A DNA stretch of 64,000 nucleotides from Pseudomonas putida (GCF_030159595.1 NZ_BSKJ01000005.1:213232-277231); one strand, 5' to 3'. Positions 22,268 through 31,626 are shown, counted from the first letter of the stretch. Numbers and translations: made by a program. The notes: generated from the letters alone by a model not told the origin.

Positions 22268-23056
22268 ATGAAACAGACGCACTACGTGGCACGCGAGCCC
22301 GATGCGCATGGTTTTATCGATTACCCGCAGCAAGAGCATGCGGTATGGAATACCCTGATCACCCGCCAGCTGAAAGTGATCGAAGGCCGCGCGTGCCAGG
22401 AATACCTGGACGGCATCGACCAGCTCAAGCTGCCCCATGACCGTATCCCGCAACTGGGCGAGGTCAACAAGGTGCTGGGTGCCACCACCGGCTGGCAGGT
22501 TGCCCGGGTTCCCGCGCTGATTCCCTTCCAGACGTTCTTCGAATTGCTGGCCAGCAAACGCTTCCCGGTCGCCACGTTCATCCGCACCCCGGAAGAGCTG
22601 GACTACCTGCAAGAGCCCGATATCTTCCACGAGATCTTTGGCCACTGCCCACTGCTGACCAACCCGTGGTTCGCCGAATTCACCCACACCTACGGCAAGC
22701 TCGGCCTGGCGGCAACCAAGGAACAACGCGTGTACCTGGCGCGCCTGTACTGGATGACCATCGAGTTTGGCCTGATGGAAACCGCCCAAGGCCGCAAGAT
22801 CTATGGCGGCGGTATCCTCTCGTCACCGAAAGAGACCGTCTACAGTCTGTCTGGCGAGCCTGAGCACCAGGCCTTCGACCCGATCGAAGCCATGCGTACC
22901 CCGTACCGTATCGACATCCTGCAGCCGCTGTATTTCGTGCTGCCGAACATGAAACGCCTGTTCGACCTGGCCCACGAAGACATCATGGGCATGGTCCACA
23001 AGGCCATGCAGCTGGGCCTGCACGCACCGAAGTTTCCACCCAAGGTCGCTGCCTGA
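22268..23056 (+). CDS. phhA: Phenylalanine 4-monooxygenase
   Basis: A 262-residue iron- and tetrahydropterin-dependent hydroxylase that converts phenylalanine to tyrosine. The iron-binding motif is [13 protein letters not shown], with two His, and a Glu follows in the FGLMET region. Length is normal for bacterial PhhA. AGGAGAGCCTC gives a strong ribosome site. It is transcribed with phhB, 38 bp downstream, which recycles the pterin. Confidence 0.97.
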   Translation: MKQTHYVAREPDAHGFIDYPQQEHAVWNTLITRQLKVIEGRACQEYLDGIDQLKLPHDRIPQLGEVNKVLGATTGWQVARVPALIPFQTFFELLASKRFPVATFIRTPEELDYLQEPDIFHEIFGHCPLLTNPWFAEFTHTYGKLGLAATKEQRVYLARLYWMTIEFGLMETAQGRKIYGGGILSSPKETVYSLSGEPEHQAFDPIEAMRTPYRIDILQPLYFVLPNMKRLFDLAHEDIMGMVHKAMQLGLHAPKFPPKVAA

Positions 23057-23094
23057 GCGACCTTGCCGATAACAACTCGAACCGGAATACACCC

Positions 23095-23451
23095 ATGAAT
23101 GCCTTGAACCAAGCCCATTGCGAAGCCTGCCGCGCTGACGCGCCAAAAGTCACCGACGAAGAGCTGGCCGAGCTGATTCGCGAAATCCCGGACTGGAACA
23201 TCGAAGTACGTGACGGCCATATGGAGCTGGAACGCGTGTTCCTGTTCAAGAACTTCAAGCACGCCCTGGCGTTCACCAACGCCGTAGGCGAAATCGCCGA
23301 AGCCGAAGGCCACCACCCGGGCCTGCTGACTGAGTGGGGCAAGGTTACTGTCACCTGGTGGAGCCACTCGATCAAGGGCCTGCACCGCAATGACTTCATC
23401 ATGTGCGCACGCACTGACAAGGTCGCGGAAACGGCCGAAGGCCGGAAGTGA
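23095..23451 (+). CDS. phhB: Pterin-4-alpha-carbinolamine dehydratase
   Basis: A 118-residue enzyme of the DCoH/PCD family that dehydrates the 4a-hydroxypterin released by PhhA. The active-site pattern is [24 protein letters not shown] good terminator follows, so the operon is phhAB only. The aromatic aminotransferase gene phhC found next in P. aeruginosa is not here. Confidence 0.96.
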   Translation: MNALNQAHCEACRADAPKVTDEELAELIREIPDWNIEVRDGHMELERVFLFKNFKHALAFTNAVGEIAEAEGHHPGLLTEWGKVTVTWWSHSIKGLHRNDFIMCARTDKVAETAEGRK

Positions 23452-23457
23452 TCACTG

Positions 23458-23488
23458 AAAAACGGGGCCGCAATCGGCCCCGTTTTTT
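23458..23488 (+). terminator. Terminator of phhAB
   Basis: AACGGGGCCG-CAAT-CGGCCCCGTT followed by TTTTT, 10 bp past the phhB stop. It is a perfect stem with a U-run. Confidence 0.9.
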
Positions 23489-23641
23489 TATGAAGCCTGT
23501 GCGCTGTTCGCCCGCAAAACCGACAAACGAGCGGTAAAAAAACCAAACTGTCATCCAGACTTGTGTATCCTGCCCCAGCTTTGCGAAGCTTCAACCGCGC
23601 CTGGCGCAGACTTTTCACTCACACTTGCGAGGAACGACGAG

Positions 23642-23770
23642 ATGCACGAAATCCCGAATCTTCCCTTCCCAAGCCTGAACCCAGAAGAGCCATCCGTGAC
23701 CGTTCACGCCGAACCGGCAGCTGCCGTCGAGCAGGATGGTGACGATCAATCCAGCGCTGACCAGGAATAA
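23642..23770 (+). CDS. Small acidic hypothetical protein (42 aa)
   Basis: [18 protein letters not shown] begins a 42-residue protein ending QSSADQE, with many Asp, Glu and Pro and no membrane segment. GAGGA lies 8 nt before the ATG. It stands alone between the phhAB terminator and the MFS gene stump. I do not recognise it. The good ribosome site and lack of a competing frame favour a real gene. Confidence 0.5.
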   Translation: MHEIPNLPFPSLNPEEPSVTVHAEPAAAVEQDGDDQSSADQE

Positions 23771-23786
23771 ATCGCGCAACCTCCAA

Positions 23787-23840
23787 CAGTGTGAAAACGG
23801 CTGACCTGCGGGCTACCCCCGTCATCACGTTTTCACACTG
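23787..23840. repeat. 13-bp perfect inverted repeat at the start of the MFS fragment
   Basis: CAGTGTGAAAACG at 23787-23799 and CGTTTTCACACTG at 23828-23840, with 28 bp between. It covers the possible GTG start (23791) of the MFS fragment. It may be an operator or mRNA hairpin; it has no U-run and is not REP-like. Confidence 0.6.
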
Positions 23841-24054
23841 TCCAGAACCCACACAGGCCTCCAGGCCCGACTCAGCGCCCCCCCCCCTTGCGGTCACACT
23901 GCAAGTCGTCTCAATCGTGCTCTTCACCTTCATCGGTTACCTCAACATCGGCATCCCGCTGCCCGTGTTGCCCGGTTATGTCCATAACGACCTCGGTTTC
24001 AGCGCCGTGGTCGCGGGCCTGTACAGGCAGGTACGACACAGCCGCAGCCACTAA
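23791..24054 (+). pseudogene. Truncated MFS transporter (first membrane segment only)
   Basis: The frame reads [18 protein letters not shown], then [22 protein letters not shown], which is the start of YhhS-type major facilitator transporters. After AGL, where the family goes on with about 350 more residues, the frame turns into [10 protein letters not shown] and stops. The break falls at 24015-24030, GGGCCTGTACAGGCAG, which matches 15 of 16 bases of the outer end of REP repeat B (13143-13158 region). The gene has lost all but its first helix, apparently by a deletion ending at a REP. No function is expected. Confidence 0.75.
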
Positions 24055-24078
24055 AAGCGGGGGCGCTTTGCACCCCCG
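24052..24078 (-). terminator. Terminator of ydiJ
   Basis: On the minus strand CGGGGG-TGCAAAGCG-CCCCCG is followed by CTTTTAG, 12 bp past the ydiJ stop. It partly overlaps the end of the MFS fragment. Confidence 0.7.
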
Positions 24079-24090
24079 AGACCATGCAGA

Positions 24091-27000
24091 TCAACGCTCG
24101 GCGTACTGCAACACCACTTCCAGCGGGTGGCGCATCTTGCGCTCGGTCATGCGCTTGACCTGGCTGCGGCACGAGTAACCGGTCGCCAGCGGCTCCCCTT
24201 CCTTGTCCAGCTTGGTCGCCCAGCTTTGCTCGAAGATAGTCCGCGAAGTCTCCTGGTTACGCGCCTCGTGGCCGTAGGTCCCCGACATACCGCAGCAACC
24301 CGTCGCCTCGGTCACCAGCTTCAGGCCCAGGCGGGCAAACACCTGCTCCCACTGCCTGGTACTGGCCGGCACGTTGGTCTTCTCGGTGCAGTGTGCCATC
24401 AAGCGGAAGTTGCCCGGCGCGGTCGGCGCCTGCTCAGGCAGCACGTCCATCAGCCATTCCTGCGGCAACAGCACCTTCGGGCAACCTTCCAGCCCCGGCA
24501 CTTTCTGGTATTCCTGGCGGTACACCAGCGTCATCGCCGGGTCCAGCCCCACCAGCGGCACACCACAGTCGGCCAGGGCCTTGAGCTGGGTAGCGTTACG
24601 GATCGCCGCCTTGGCGAACGCCCCCAGGAAGCCCTGCACATGCAGGGGCTTGCCGTTGGCACTGTAAGGCGCCAAGTAGACCCGGTGGCCCAGGCGGTGG
24701 GCCAGGTCGATGAAGGCCGACAGCAGCGGGGTCTCGAAGTAGCGGGTGAAGGCATCCTGCACCAACACGATGCTGCGCTCGCGCTGGGCCGGGGTCAGTT
24801 CACGCAGGGCCGGCACGCTGGCCACGCCGACACGGCAACGGGTCAGCGTGGCCTGGAAGTTGAAGCGACTGATCAGCGGGCTGTCGACCATGCCAATGTT
24901 GTCGGCCAGCAGCTTGCTGACCCACTTCGAGCCCATCACCGCGTTGTACAGCCCCGGCGCGTGCGCCAGGTACGGGATGGTGAACTCCAGCGAGCCGATC
25001 AGGTAGTCACGCAGCGGGCGCTGGTAGCGGCCGTGGTACAGCTCAAGGAAGCGCGAGCGGAAGTCCGGCACGTTGACCTTGATCGGGCACTGCCCGGCGC
25101 ACGACTTGCAGGCCAGGCAGCCGGCCATGGCGTCATACACTTCGTGGGAGAAGTCCTCCTGCCCCTGGCTGCGCGCGCGGTTGTTGCGCAGGCGTGCCGG
25201 CAAGCCCTTGAGCCACGACACCTTGTTGCGGGCTGCGGCCAACACGTCGATGTTCGCTTCGCCTTGCAGGCGCAGCCACTCGCGCATCAGCGAGGCGCGG
25301 CCCTTGGGCGAATGCTGGCGTTCACGGGTGGCCTTCCACGACGGGCACATGGCGTCGTTGGGGTCGTAGTTGTAGCAGGCGCCGTTGCCGTTGCAGTGCA
25401 CGGCACTGGGGAAGTCCTGCCACACGCGCTCATCGATGGTGCGATCGAGGTCGCCGCGCAGGGTTACGCCATCGACCGGGGTCAAGCCCTCGGCACTGCC
25501 CAGCGGTGTGCAGATCTTGCCTGGGTTGAGCTGGTTGTGCGGGTCGAAGGCGCCTTTCAGGCGCTGCAGCGCCGGGTACAGCGCACCGAAGTACTCCGGC
25601 ACATATTCCGAACGCAGGCCTTTGCCGTGCTCGCCCCACAGCAGGCCGCCGTAGCTTTTGGTCAGTGCTGCCACAGCGTCGGAAATCGGCTTGACCAGCG
25701 CAGCCTGGGCCGGGTCCTTCATGTCCAGCGCCGGGCGCACATGCAGTACACCCGCATCGACGTGGCCGAACATGCCGTAGGCCAGGCCGTAACCGTCCAG
25801 CAAGGCGCGGAAGTCGGCGATGTAGTCGGCCAGTTGCTCTGGCGGTACCGCCGTGTCTTCCACGAACGGTTGCGGGCGCACCTCGCCCTCGACGTTACCC
25901 AGCAAGCCCACCGAACGCTTGCGCATCACATAGACACGGGTCACCGCCTCGGCGCCTTCAGCCAGCGTATGCCCCAGGCGTTCGACACTGGCATCCGCCT
26001 GCAAGTGTTCGACGAAGGCGTGCACCCGGGCGTTGACCTCAGCCGGCTCATCGCCACAGAACTCCACCAGGTTGATACCCAAGGTCGGACGGTCGGGGTC
26101 GGCCGGGAAGTATTCGGCAACGCTGTGCCAGACGATGTCCTTCATCGCCAGCATCAACACCTTGGAGTCGACGGTCTCGATCGACAGCGGCTTGTGCGCC
26201 ATCAGCGCATTGGCATCACGCAGGGCATCCATGAAGCTGGTGTAGCGCACGTTCACCAGCACCGCATATTTGGGGATCGGCAGCACGTTGAGCTTGGCTT
26301 CCACCACATAGCCCAGCGAACCTTCGGCACCGCACAACACGCTGTTGAGGTTGAAGCGGCCCTGTTCGTCACGCAGGTGCGCCAGGTCATAGCCGGTCAG
26401 GCAGCGGTTCAGCTTGGGGAAGGTGGTTTCGATCAGCTCGGCCTGGGTTTCCTGGATATCGCGGGCCATGCGATACACCTCACCGACCCGGCCTGGCGCG
26501 GCGCAGGCCTGCTCAAGCGCAGCGTCGTCGATCGGCAGGCTGTGCAGGCGTTCGCCACCCAGCAGCACGCTGTGCAGTTCCAGTACATGATCGCGGGTCT
26601 TGCCGTAGGTGCAACTGCCCTGGCCACTGGCATCGGTGTTGATCATGCCGCCGACAGTGGCACGGTTGGAGGTGGACAGCTCAGGGGCGAAGAACAGGCC
26701 ATGCGGTTTGAGCGCGGCATTGAGCTGGTCCTTGACTGTACCGGCCTGCACCCGCACCCAACGCTCCTCGACATTGATTTCGAGGATCTTGTTCATATGG
26801 CGCGACAGGTCGACGACGATGCCGTCGGTCAGCGACTGGCCATTGGTGCCGGTGCCGCCGCCGCGCGGGGTCAGCTTGACATCCTGGAAGCGCGCCTCGC
26901 CCATCAGCGTGGCAACCCGCGCCACATCGTCGGCATCCAGCGGGAACACGGCCGCCTGGGGCAAGCGCTGGTAGATCGAGTTGTCGGTGGCCAGCACGGT

Positions 27001-27111
27001 ACGGGTGCCATAGTCAGCACTGATCTGGCCACGGAAGCCGCTGTTGCGCAGGGCTTCGAGGAATTCAGGGTAGTTGGCGCTCGGTGCAACGGTCGGCAGC
27101 TGGGCGATCAT
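24091..27111 (-). CDS. ydiJ: FAD/iron-sulphur D-2-hydroxy acid dehydrogenase (YdiJ type)
   Basis: A 1006-residue fusion protein. The N-terminal half is a VAO-type FAD-binding dehydrogenase (PRGGGTGTNGQSL near residue 85) with its substrate domain. The C-terminal half has a 4Fe-4S motif CLACKSCAGQCP and a cysteine-rich domain ending in CCGMSGTYGHE. This layout matches E. coli YdiJ, a D-2-hydroxyglutarate dehydrogenase, and is close to D-lactate dehydrogenases, so the exact substrate is uncertain. It is probably membrane-associated, passing electrons to quinone. It is divergent from a LysR gene that may control it. Confidence 0.88.
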   Translation of the reverse strand: MIAQLPTVAPSANYPEFLEALRNSGFRGQISADYGTRTVLATDNSIYQRLPQAAVFPLDADDVARVATLMGEARFQDVKLTPRGGGTGTNGQSLTDGIVVDLSRHMNKILEINVEERWVRVQAGTVKDQLNAALKPHGLFFAPELSTSNRATVGGMINTDASGQGSCTYGKTRDHVLELHSVLLGGERLHSLPIDDAALEQACAAPGRVGEVYRMARDIQETQAELIETTFPKLNRCLTGYDLAHLRDEQGRFNLNSVLCGAEGSLGYVVEAKLNVLPIPKYAVLVNVRYTSFMDALRDANALMAHKPLSIETVDSKVLMLAMKDIVWHSVAEYFPADPDRPTLGINLVEFCGDEPAEVNARVHAFVEHLQADASVERLGHTLAEGAEAVTRVYVMRKRSVGLLGNVEGEVRPQPFVEDTAVPPEQLADYIADFRALLDGYGLAYGMFGHVDAGVLHVRPALDMKDPAQAALVKPISDAVAALTKSYGGLLWGEHGKGLRSEYVPEYFGALYPALQRLKGAFDPHNQLNPGKICTPLGSAEGLTPVDGVTLRGDLDRTIDERVWQDFPSAVHCNGNGACYNYDPNDAMCPSWKATRERQHSPKGRASLMREWLRLQGEANIDVLAAARNKVSWLKGLPARLRNNRARSQGQEDFSHEVYDAMAGCLACKSCAGQCPIKVNVPDFRSRFLELYHGRYQRPLRDYLIGSLEFTIPYLAHAPGLYNAVMGSKWVSKLLADNIGMVDSPLISRFNFQATLTRCRVGVASVPALRELTPAQRERSIVLVQDAFTRYFETPLLSAFIDLAHRLGHRVYLAPYSANGKPLHVQGFLGAFAKAAIRNATQLKALADCGVPLVGLDPAMTLVYRQEYQKVPGLEGCPKVLLPQEWLMDVLPEQAPTAPGNFRLMAHCTEKTNVPASTRQWEQVFARLGLKLVTEATGCCGMSGTYGHEARNQETSRTIFEQSWATKLDKEGEPLATGYSCRSQVKRMTERKMRHPLEVVLQYAER

Positions 27112-27263
27112 CGAAGGATGGCCTCTTGATATTGGCTAATTCACGGGATTCCTGTCGCTCCGGCATAGGTGTTGGCATGCAGGGGTGACGTATGGGCCAA
27201 TGTTCCTGTAGTTTCGCTTCAGGGGCAAACGGATAATCCTGCCGCTATCAATGACTTTTATGA

Positions 27264-28148
27264 ATGAATTACCGTCACCTGACACCCTCCATGTCGCTGC
27301 TGCTGGCATTCGAGGCCGCTGCCCGGCATGAAAGCTACACCCGCGCCGCTGCCGAACTGTCGCTGACCCAGAGTGCGATCAGCCGCCAGGTGCAGGCGCT
27401 GGAACAGCAACTGGGCCTGACCCTGTTCCGCCGCGAGGGGCGCCAGGTACAGCTGACCGATGTCGGCCGCCTGTACCAGCGCGAGCTCAGCGAGGCGCTG
27501 GGGCGCATCCGCAGCGCGACCCTGCAGGCGCTGGCGTATCAATCGGGCGTGGGCACTTTGCGACTGGCTACCCTGCCAACGTTCGGCTCGAAATGGCTTC
27601 TGCCGCGGCTGCATGCGTTCTACAGCGCCCACCCAGGCATGCTGGTGCACATTCATTCGCGCATCGAAGCCATCAACTTCGACACCAGCGAAATCGACGC
27701 CGCCATCGGTGTGGCCAGCCACGACCTGCCCGGGCTGATCTGCCATCGCCTGCATGCCGAGGAACTGGTAGTGATTCTGCCGCCTGAAGCCGGTGCAGAG
27801 AGCCAAGGCTGGAGCCCGGCGCGAATCAGTGAAGAAGTGCTGCTGAACGTGGCCAACAACCCGCATGCCTGGGGCGAGTGGTTTTCGCACCATGGCCTGC
27901 CCCACCGGTCGATGCGACTGGGGCCGAGCTTCGAGCTGACCTCGCACCTGATCCAGGCGGTTCGGGCCGGGATTGGGATCGGCCTGGTGCCACGCATACT
28001 GGTGGAGGAAGAACTGGCCAAGGGTGAGCTGTACAGCCCGGGGGTGGCGTTTGCCAGCCAGCGCAGTTATTACCTGATCTATCCGCCGCGCAATGAGGCA
28101 TTGCCATCGCTGCGGGCATTTCGCAGTTGGTTGCTGAAGCAGATCTGA
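27264..28148 (+). CDS. LysR-family regulator (GcvA type)
   Basis: A 294-residue regulator with an N-terminal winged helix (SYTRAAAELSLTQSAISRQVQALEQQLG split across residues 25-52) and a periplasmic-binding-like effector domain with the GcvA-style ending LVPRILVEEELAKGEL. It faces ydiJ across a 152-bp gap, so control of ydiJ is the likely job. The effector is unknown. Its terminator is shared with aroP. Confidence 0.88.
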   Translation: MNYRHLTPSMSLLLAFEAAARHESYTRAAAELSLTQSAISRQVQALEQQLGLTLFRREGRQVQLTDVGRLYQRELSEALGRIRSATLQALAYQSGVGTLRLATLPTFGSKWLLPRLHAFYSAHPGMLVHIHSRIEAINFDTSEIDAAIGVASHDLPGLICHRLHAEELVVILPPEAGAESQGWSPARISEEVLLNVANNPHAWGEWFSHHGLPHRSMRLGPSFELTSHLIQAVRAGIGIGLVPRILVEEELAKGELYSPGVAFASQRSYYLIYPPRNEALPSLRAFRSWLLKQI

Positions 28149-28165
28149 CCTCGCCAGCAGGCAAC

Positions 28166-28203
28166 AAAAAACCCGAAGCCAGTCGCCGGGCTTCGGGTTT
28201 CTC
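28166..28203. terminator. Bidirectional terminator between LysR gene and aroP
   Basis: AAAACCCGAAGCC and GGCTTCGGGTTT form a strong stem with A-run on the left and T-run on the right, so it can end transcripts from both converging genes. Confidence 0.88.
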
Positions 28204-28219
28204 TACCAACTGCAACCAC

Positions 28220-29638
28220 TTACTTGGCTACGGTACCAGCAGCCCCACCGGCATTAGCACTGCGCCGCTCTTTGATCATGTAGATCACGAACATCGCAAA
28301 CAGCCACACCGGGATCGCATACACCGAAACCTGAATGCCCGGGATCATCAGCATGATGCCGAGGATCAGCACCACGAAGGCCAGCACTACATAGTTGCCG
28401 TACGGGTACCACAGCGCCTTGAACAGCGGTTTCTGGCCGGTACGGTTCAGGTGTTGACGGAACTTCAGGTGCGAGTAGCTGATCATCGCCCAGTTGATCA
28501 CCAGGGTAGCCACTACCAGCGACATCAGCAGCTCCAGGGCATTCTGAGGCATCAGGTAGTTGAGCAGCACGGCGACAAAGGTAACGGCAGCCGACACCAG
28601 GATCGAACGCACGGGTACGCCACGCTTGTCGACCTTGGCCAGCGACGCCGGGGCATCGCCCTGCTCTGCCATGCCCAGCAGCATGCGGGCATTGCAGTAG
28701 GTGCCGCTGTTGTACACCGACAGCGCAGCGGTCAGTACCACGAAGTTCAGCAGGTGCGCGGCCACGTCACTGCCCAGCAGCGAGAACACCTGCACGAACG
28801 GGCTGCTGCCGTAGCTGCCACCCGAGGCATCGATGCTGGCGACCAGGTTGTCCCACGGGGTCAGCGACAGCAGTACCACCAAGGCACCGACATAGAAGAT
28901 CAGGATGCGGTAGATGACCTGGTTGATCGCCTTGGGGATCACGGTCTTCGGCTTGTCGGCCTCGGCAGCGGTGAAGCCGAGCATTTCCAGGCCGCCGAAG
29001 GAGAACATGATGAACGCCAGGGCCATCACCAGCCCGCTGACACCGTTCGGGAAGAAGCCGCCGTGCGACCACAGGTTGGCGATGGTGGCGTCCGGGCCAC
29101 CGCTGCCGCTGGTCAGCAGGTAGGCGCCCAGGCCGATCATGCTGACGATGGCCACGACCTTGATGATCGCGAACCAGAACTCAGCCTCACCGAAGAACTT
29201 CACGTTCATCAGGTTGATGGCGTTGATCAGCACGAAGAATGCCGCTGCCGTGACCCAGGTAGGGATCTCCGGCCACCAGTAGTGAACATACTTGCCGACC
29301 GCCGAAAGCTCCGACATGCCCACCAGGATATACAGCACCCAGCAGTTCCAGCCCGACAGGAAACCGGCGAAACCACCCCAGTAGGTGTGGGCGAAGTGGC
29401 TGAACGAACCGGCCACCGGCTCTTCGACGATCATTTCGCCCAGCTGGCGCATGATCATGAAGGCGATGAAACCGCAGATGGCGTAGCCAAGGATCATCGA
29501 CGGGCCGGCGGATTTCATCACGCCTGCCGAACCGAGGAACAGGCCGGTACCAATCGCACCACCAAGGGCAATCAACTGGATGTGACGGTTCTTCAGGCCC
29601 CGCTTGAGCTCGCCTGAATGCATGTTTTGTCCACTCAT
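28220..29638 (-). CDS. aroP: Aromatic amino acid permease
   Basis: A 472-residue APC-family permease of the inner membrane with about 12 helices, importing aromatic amino acids by proton symport. Early motifs LKRGLKNRHIQLIALGGAIG and GTGLFLGSAG are typical of AroP/PheP. I chose MSGQNMHSGELKRG (29638), which has GGTGA upstream; earlier Met codons lack a ribosome site. Its strict substrate range cannot be read from the sequence. In P. putida an aroP copy is a known PhhR target, which fits the nearby phh genes. Confidence 0.9.
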   Translation of the reverse strand: MSGQNMHSGELKRGLKNRHIQLIALGGAIGTGLFLGSAGVMKSAGPSMILGYAICGFIAFMIMRQLGEMIVEEPVAGSFSHFAHTYWGGFAGFLSGWNCWVLYILVGMSELSAVGKYVHYWWPEIPTWVTAAAFFVLINAINLMNVKFFGEAEFWFAIIKVVAIVSMIGLGAYLLTSGSGGPDATIANLWSHGGFFPNGVSGLVMALAFIMFSFGGLEMLGFTAAEADKPKTVIPKAINQVIYRILIFYVGALVVLLSLTPWDNLVASIDASGGSYGSSPFVQVFSLLGSDVAAHLLNFVVLTAALSVYNSGTYCNARMLLGMAEQGDAPASLAKVDKRGVPVRSILVSAAVTFVAVLLNYLMPQNALELLMSLVVATLVINWAMISYSHLKFRQHLNRTGQKPLFKALWYPYGNYVVLAFVVLILGIMLMIPGIQVSVYAIPVWLFAMFVIYMIKERRSANAGGAAGTVAK

Positions 29639-30236
29639 GAACGAAGTCACCTGCATTGTTTTTATCTGTGACGGAATCGGACCCACCGCGCTCGTGGCGC
29701 AGCGGAATGGGCAAGGTGGTTACCTTGGGTTTCTTGACCTCAGGTGCCGCCGGGGCGGGTCAACCAGGGGGGATCAAGAGTGCGCGGTACGCAAAGGGGT
29801 CACAGGTAAAACGCGGCGCACTGTATACCCCTGCAAGCGCGCAGGCGTCAACGCGTTGCGTCCTTCCATCGGGAAAAAACGCAGCGATCCTGTGGTATGG
29901 GCCTTGAAAGGCGGAGTGATCGGCGTACATGGCGCCTCCATTTGTTGTTTTGTCAGCACGGCTCTGTGGACGGGCTCTTGCACACGGCAATGGCGGCTAT
30001 AACACCGTGGGGACGGGGGTTTGGGCAAGGGTGGGTGAAGCGGGGATGGCGGGTTTGGCACATCGGCGACGGCAAGGTTTGTTTACACGATCCGGCAAAA
30101 TCTGAAATCAGGGCTGAAACCGCCCACATTTGTATAAATTTCTTTACAACCCGGTTCAGAAACTTGCCAGTCGTCCGAAAAATTCTTTTTGTTCAATATC
30201 TTGGGGCCGTTTTGCGCGCCCCAAAATCTCGCGCCC
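29639..30236. other. Long non-coding region upstream of aroP
   Basis: About 600 bp with no credible gene. A frame on the minus strand (29760-29990) has no family features and no ribosome site, and I reject it. Possible promoter elements for aroP include TATACAGT near 29824 on the minus strand. A TyrR-like box lies at 30131-30148 and a TTTACA half near 30082. Confidence 0.45.
30131..30148. promoter_or_regulatory. TyrR/PhhR-like box far upstream of aroP
   Basis: TGTATA-AATTTC-TTTACA matches the consensus TGTAAA-N6-TTTACA at 11 of 12 fixed positions. It lies 493 bp before aroP, which is far, so either the promoter is distant with a long leader or the match is chance. Confidence 0.4.
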
Positions 30237-30264
30237 ATAAAAAAACCAGCCCGAAGGCTGGTTT
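30237..30264 (-). terminator. Terminator of rluB
   Basis: AAACCAGCC-CGAA-GGCTGGTTT. On the minus strand it is followed by seven U. It lies 22 bp past the rluB stop. Confidence 0.9.
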
Positions 30265-30285
30265 CCTGATTACCACACCGGCTTA

Positions 30286-31353
30286 TCAGCCACGCGGCTT
30301 GCCGCGGCCACGGCCTGCCGGCTTGTCACCTTCAGGCTTGCTCGGGCGCTTGCGCATTTCGCTTGGGCGTTCGGCCACCGTGCTGCCACGGGTGTTTTTA
30401 CGCGGGGCCTCTTCACGCGGCTGACGCGCCGGGCGCTCACCGGTAGCGGCACCTTCGTGAGCCGGACGCAGGTTGCGCACGCGCTCGCCACGGCCCAGCG
30501 GGCGGGTCGACTTGCGCTGCAGGCGCTCCATCTTGTCCTTGGCCTTGAGCTTCATGGCAGGCAGCGCCAATGGCTGCAGGCCCACTTCGGCGGCCAGGAT
30601 GTCGATTTCGCCCTGACTCATTTCACGCCAGCGGCCCATCGGCAGGTCGGAGTTGAGGAACACTGGGCCGAAACGCACGCGTTTCAGGCGGCTGACCACC
30701 ATGCCCTGGGATTCCCACAGGCGACGCACCTCACGGTTACGGCCTTCCATCACCACGCAGTGGTACCAGTGGTTGAAGCCTTCGCCACCCGGTGCCTTCT
30801 GGATATCGGTGAACTTCGCCGGGCCGTCTTCCAGCATCACGCCGGCTTTCAGGCGCTCGATCATCTCGTCGTCGACTTCACCACGTACACGTACCGCGTA
30901 CTCACGGTCCATCTCGTAGGACGGGTGCATCAGGCGGTTGGCCAGTTCACCGTCGGTGGTGAACAGCAGCAAGCCAGTGGTGTTGATGTCGAGACGGCCG
31001 ATGTTGATCCAGCGGCCCTCTTTCGGCCGTGGCAGGCGGTCGAACACGGTCGGACGGCCTTCCGGGTCGTCACGGGTGCAGATTTCGCCATCGGGCTTGT
31101 TGTACATGATCACCCGGCGGGTGGCCTCGGCGGCCTCTTCGCGCTTGATCAGCTTGCCGTCTACGGCGATGGCGTCGTGCAGGTCGACGCGCTGACCGAG
31201 GGTGGCTGCAACGCCGTTGACCTTGATGCGGCCCTGGCTGATCCAGGCCTCGACGTCACGGCGCGAGCCCACGCCAATGCGCGCCAGCACTTTCTGCAGC
31301 TTTTCGCCGGATGGCGGGGTGATTTCGGTATCTTGCAGGTCTTGCTCACTCAT
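30286..31353 (-). CDS. rluB: 23S rRNA pseudouridine(2605) synthase
   Basis: A 355-residue RsuA-type pseudouridine synthase. It has an N-terminal S4 RNA-binding domain (KLQKVLARIGVGSRRDVEAW), a catalytic domain with GRLDINTTGLLLFTTDG where Asp is the catalytic residue, and a long basic, disordered tail (from about residue 265) rich in Arg, Pro and Gly. The tail is common in pseudomonad RluB. RluB next to scpB is a conserved arrangement. Confidence 0.93.
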   Translation of the reverse strand: MSEQDLQDTEITPPSGEKLQKVLARIGVGSRRDVEAWISQGRIKVNGVAATLGQRVDLHDAIAVDGKLIKREEAAEATRRVIMYNKPDGEICTRDDPEGRPTVFDRLPRPKEGRWINIGRLDINTTGLLLFTTDGELANRLMHPSYEMDREYAVRVRGEVDDEMIERLKAGVMLEDGPAKFTDIQKAPGGEGFNHWYHCVVMEGRNREVRRLWESQGMVVSRLKRVRFGPVFLNSDLPMGRWREMSQGEIDILAAEVGLQPLALPAMKLKAKDKMERLQRKSTRPLGRGERVRNLRPAHEGAATGERPARQPREEAPRKNTRGSTVAERPSEMRKRPSKPEGDKPAGRGRGKPRG

Positions 31354-31510
31354 CTGGGCACCTCCCGGTGTAGGAATGAAAACAGGTTCTTGGCGACGAA
31401 CGCGCCAAAAGGCCGCGCATCATACGCGGTTTGGCGGGGGAACGCACTGGAGCGTAGAGGGTTTTGTGGGCTTTGGCAGGGGTTTCTGCCTAATGGTGGT
31501 CCAGTGGCAG

Positions 31511-31616
31511 TGCCGGCCTATTCGCGGGTAAACCCGCTCCCACAGGTACTGCACCACATTCAGATCCTGTGATATCCCTGTGGGAGCGGGTTCACCCGCG
31601 AATAGGCCGGTACAGG
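31511..31616. repeat. REP pair C between rluB and scpB
   Basis: Left copy GCCGGCCTATTCGCGGG... at 31511-31546 and an inverted copy at 31577-31610 ending AATAGGCCGGTACAGGC. The loop is about 30 bp. It is the classic P. putida REP pair, in the 273-bp gap downstream of scpB. Confidence 0.88.
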
Positions 31617-31626
31617 CAACAGCAGA

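Noticed and set aside
24127-27129. 1000-codon plus-strand ORF opposite ydiJ
   Set aside because: Antisense shadow of ydiJ, without domains or a ribosome site.
29760-29990. Minus-strand ORF of 76 codons upstream of aroP
   Set aside because: No ribosome site at its first Met, no recognisable family and no hydrophobic or charged pattern. It is more likely leader DNA.
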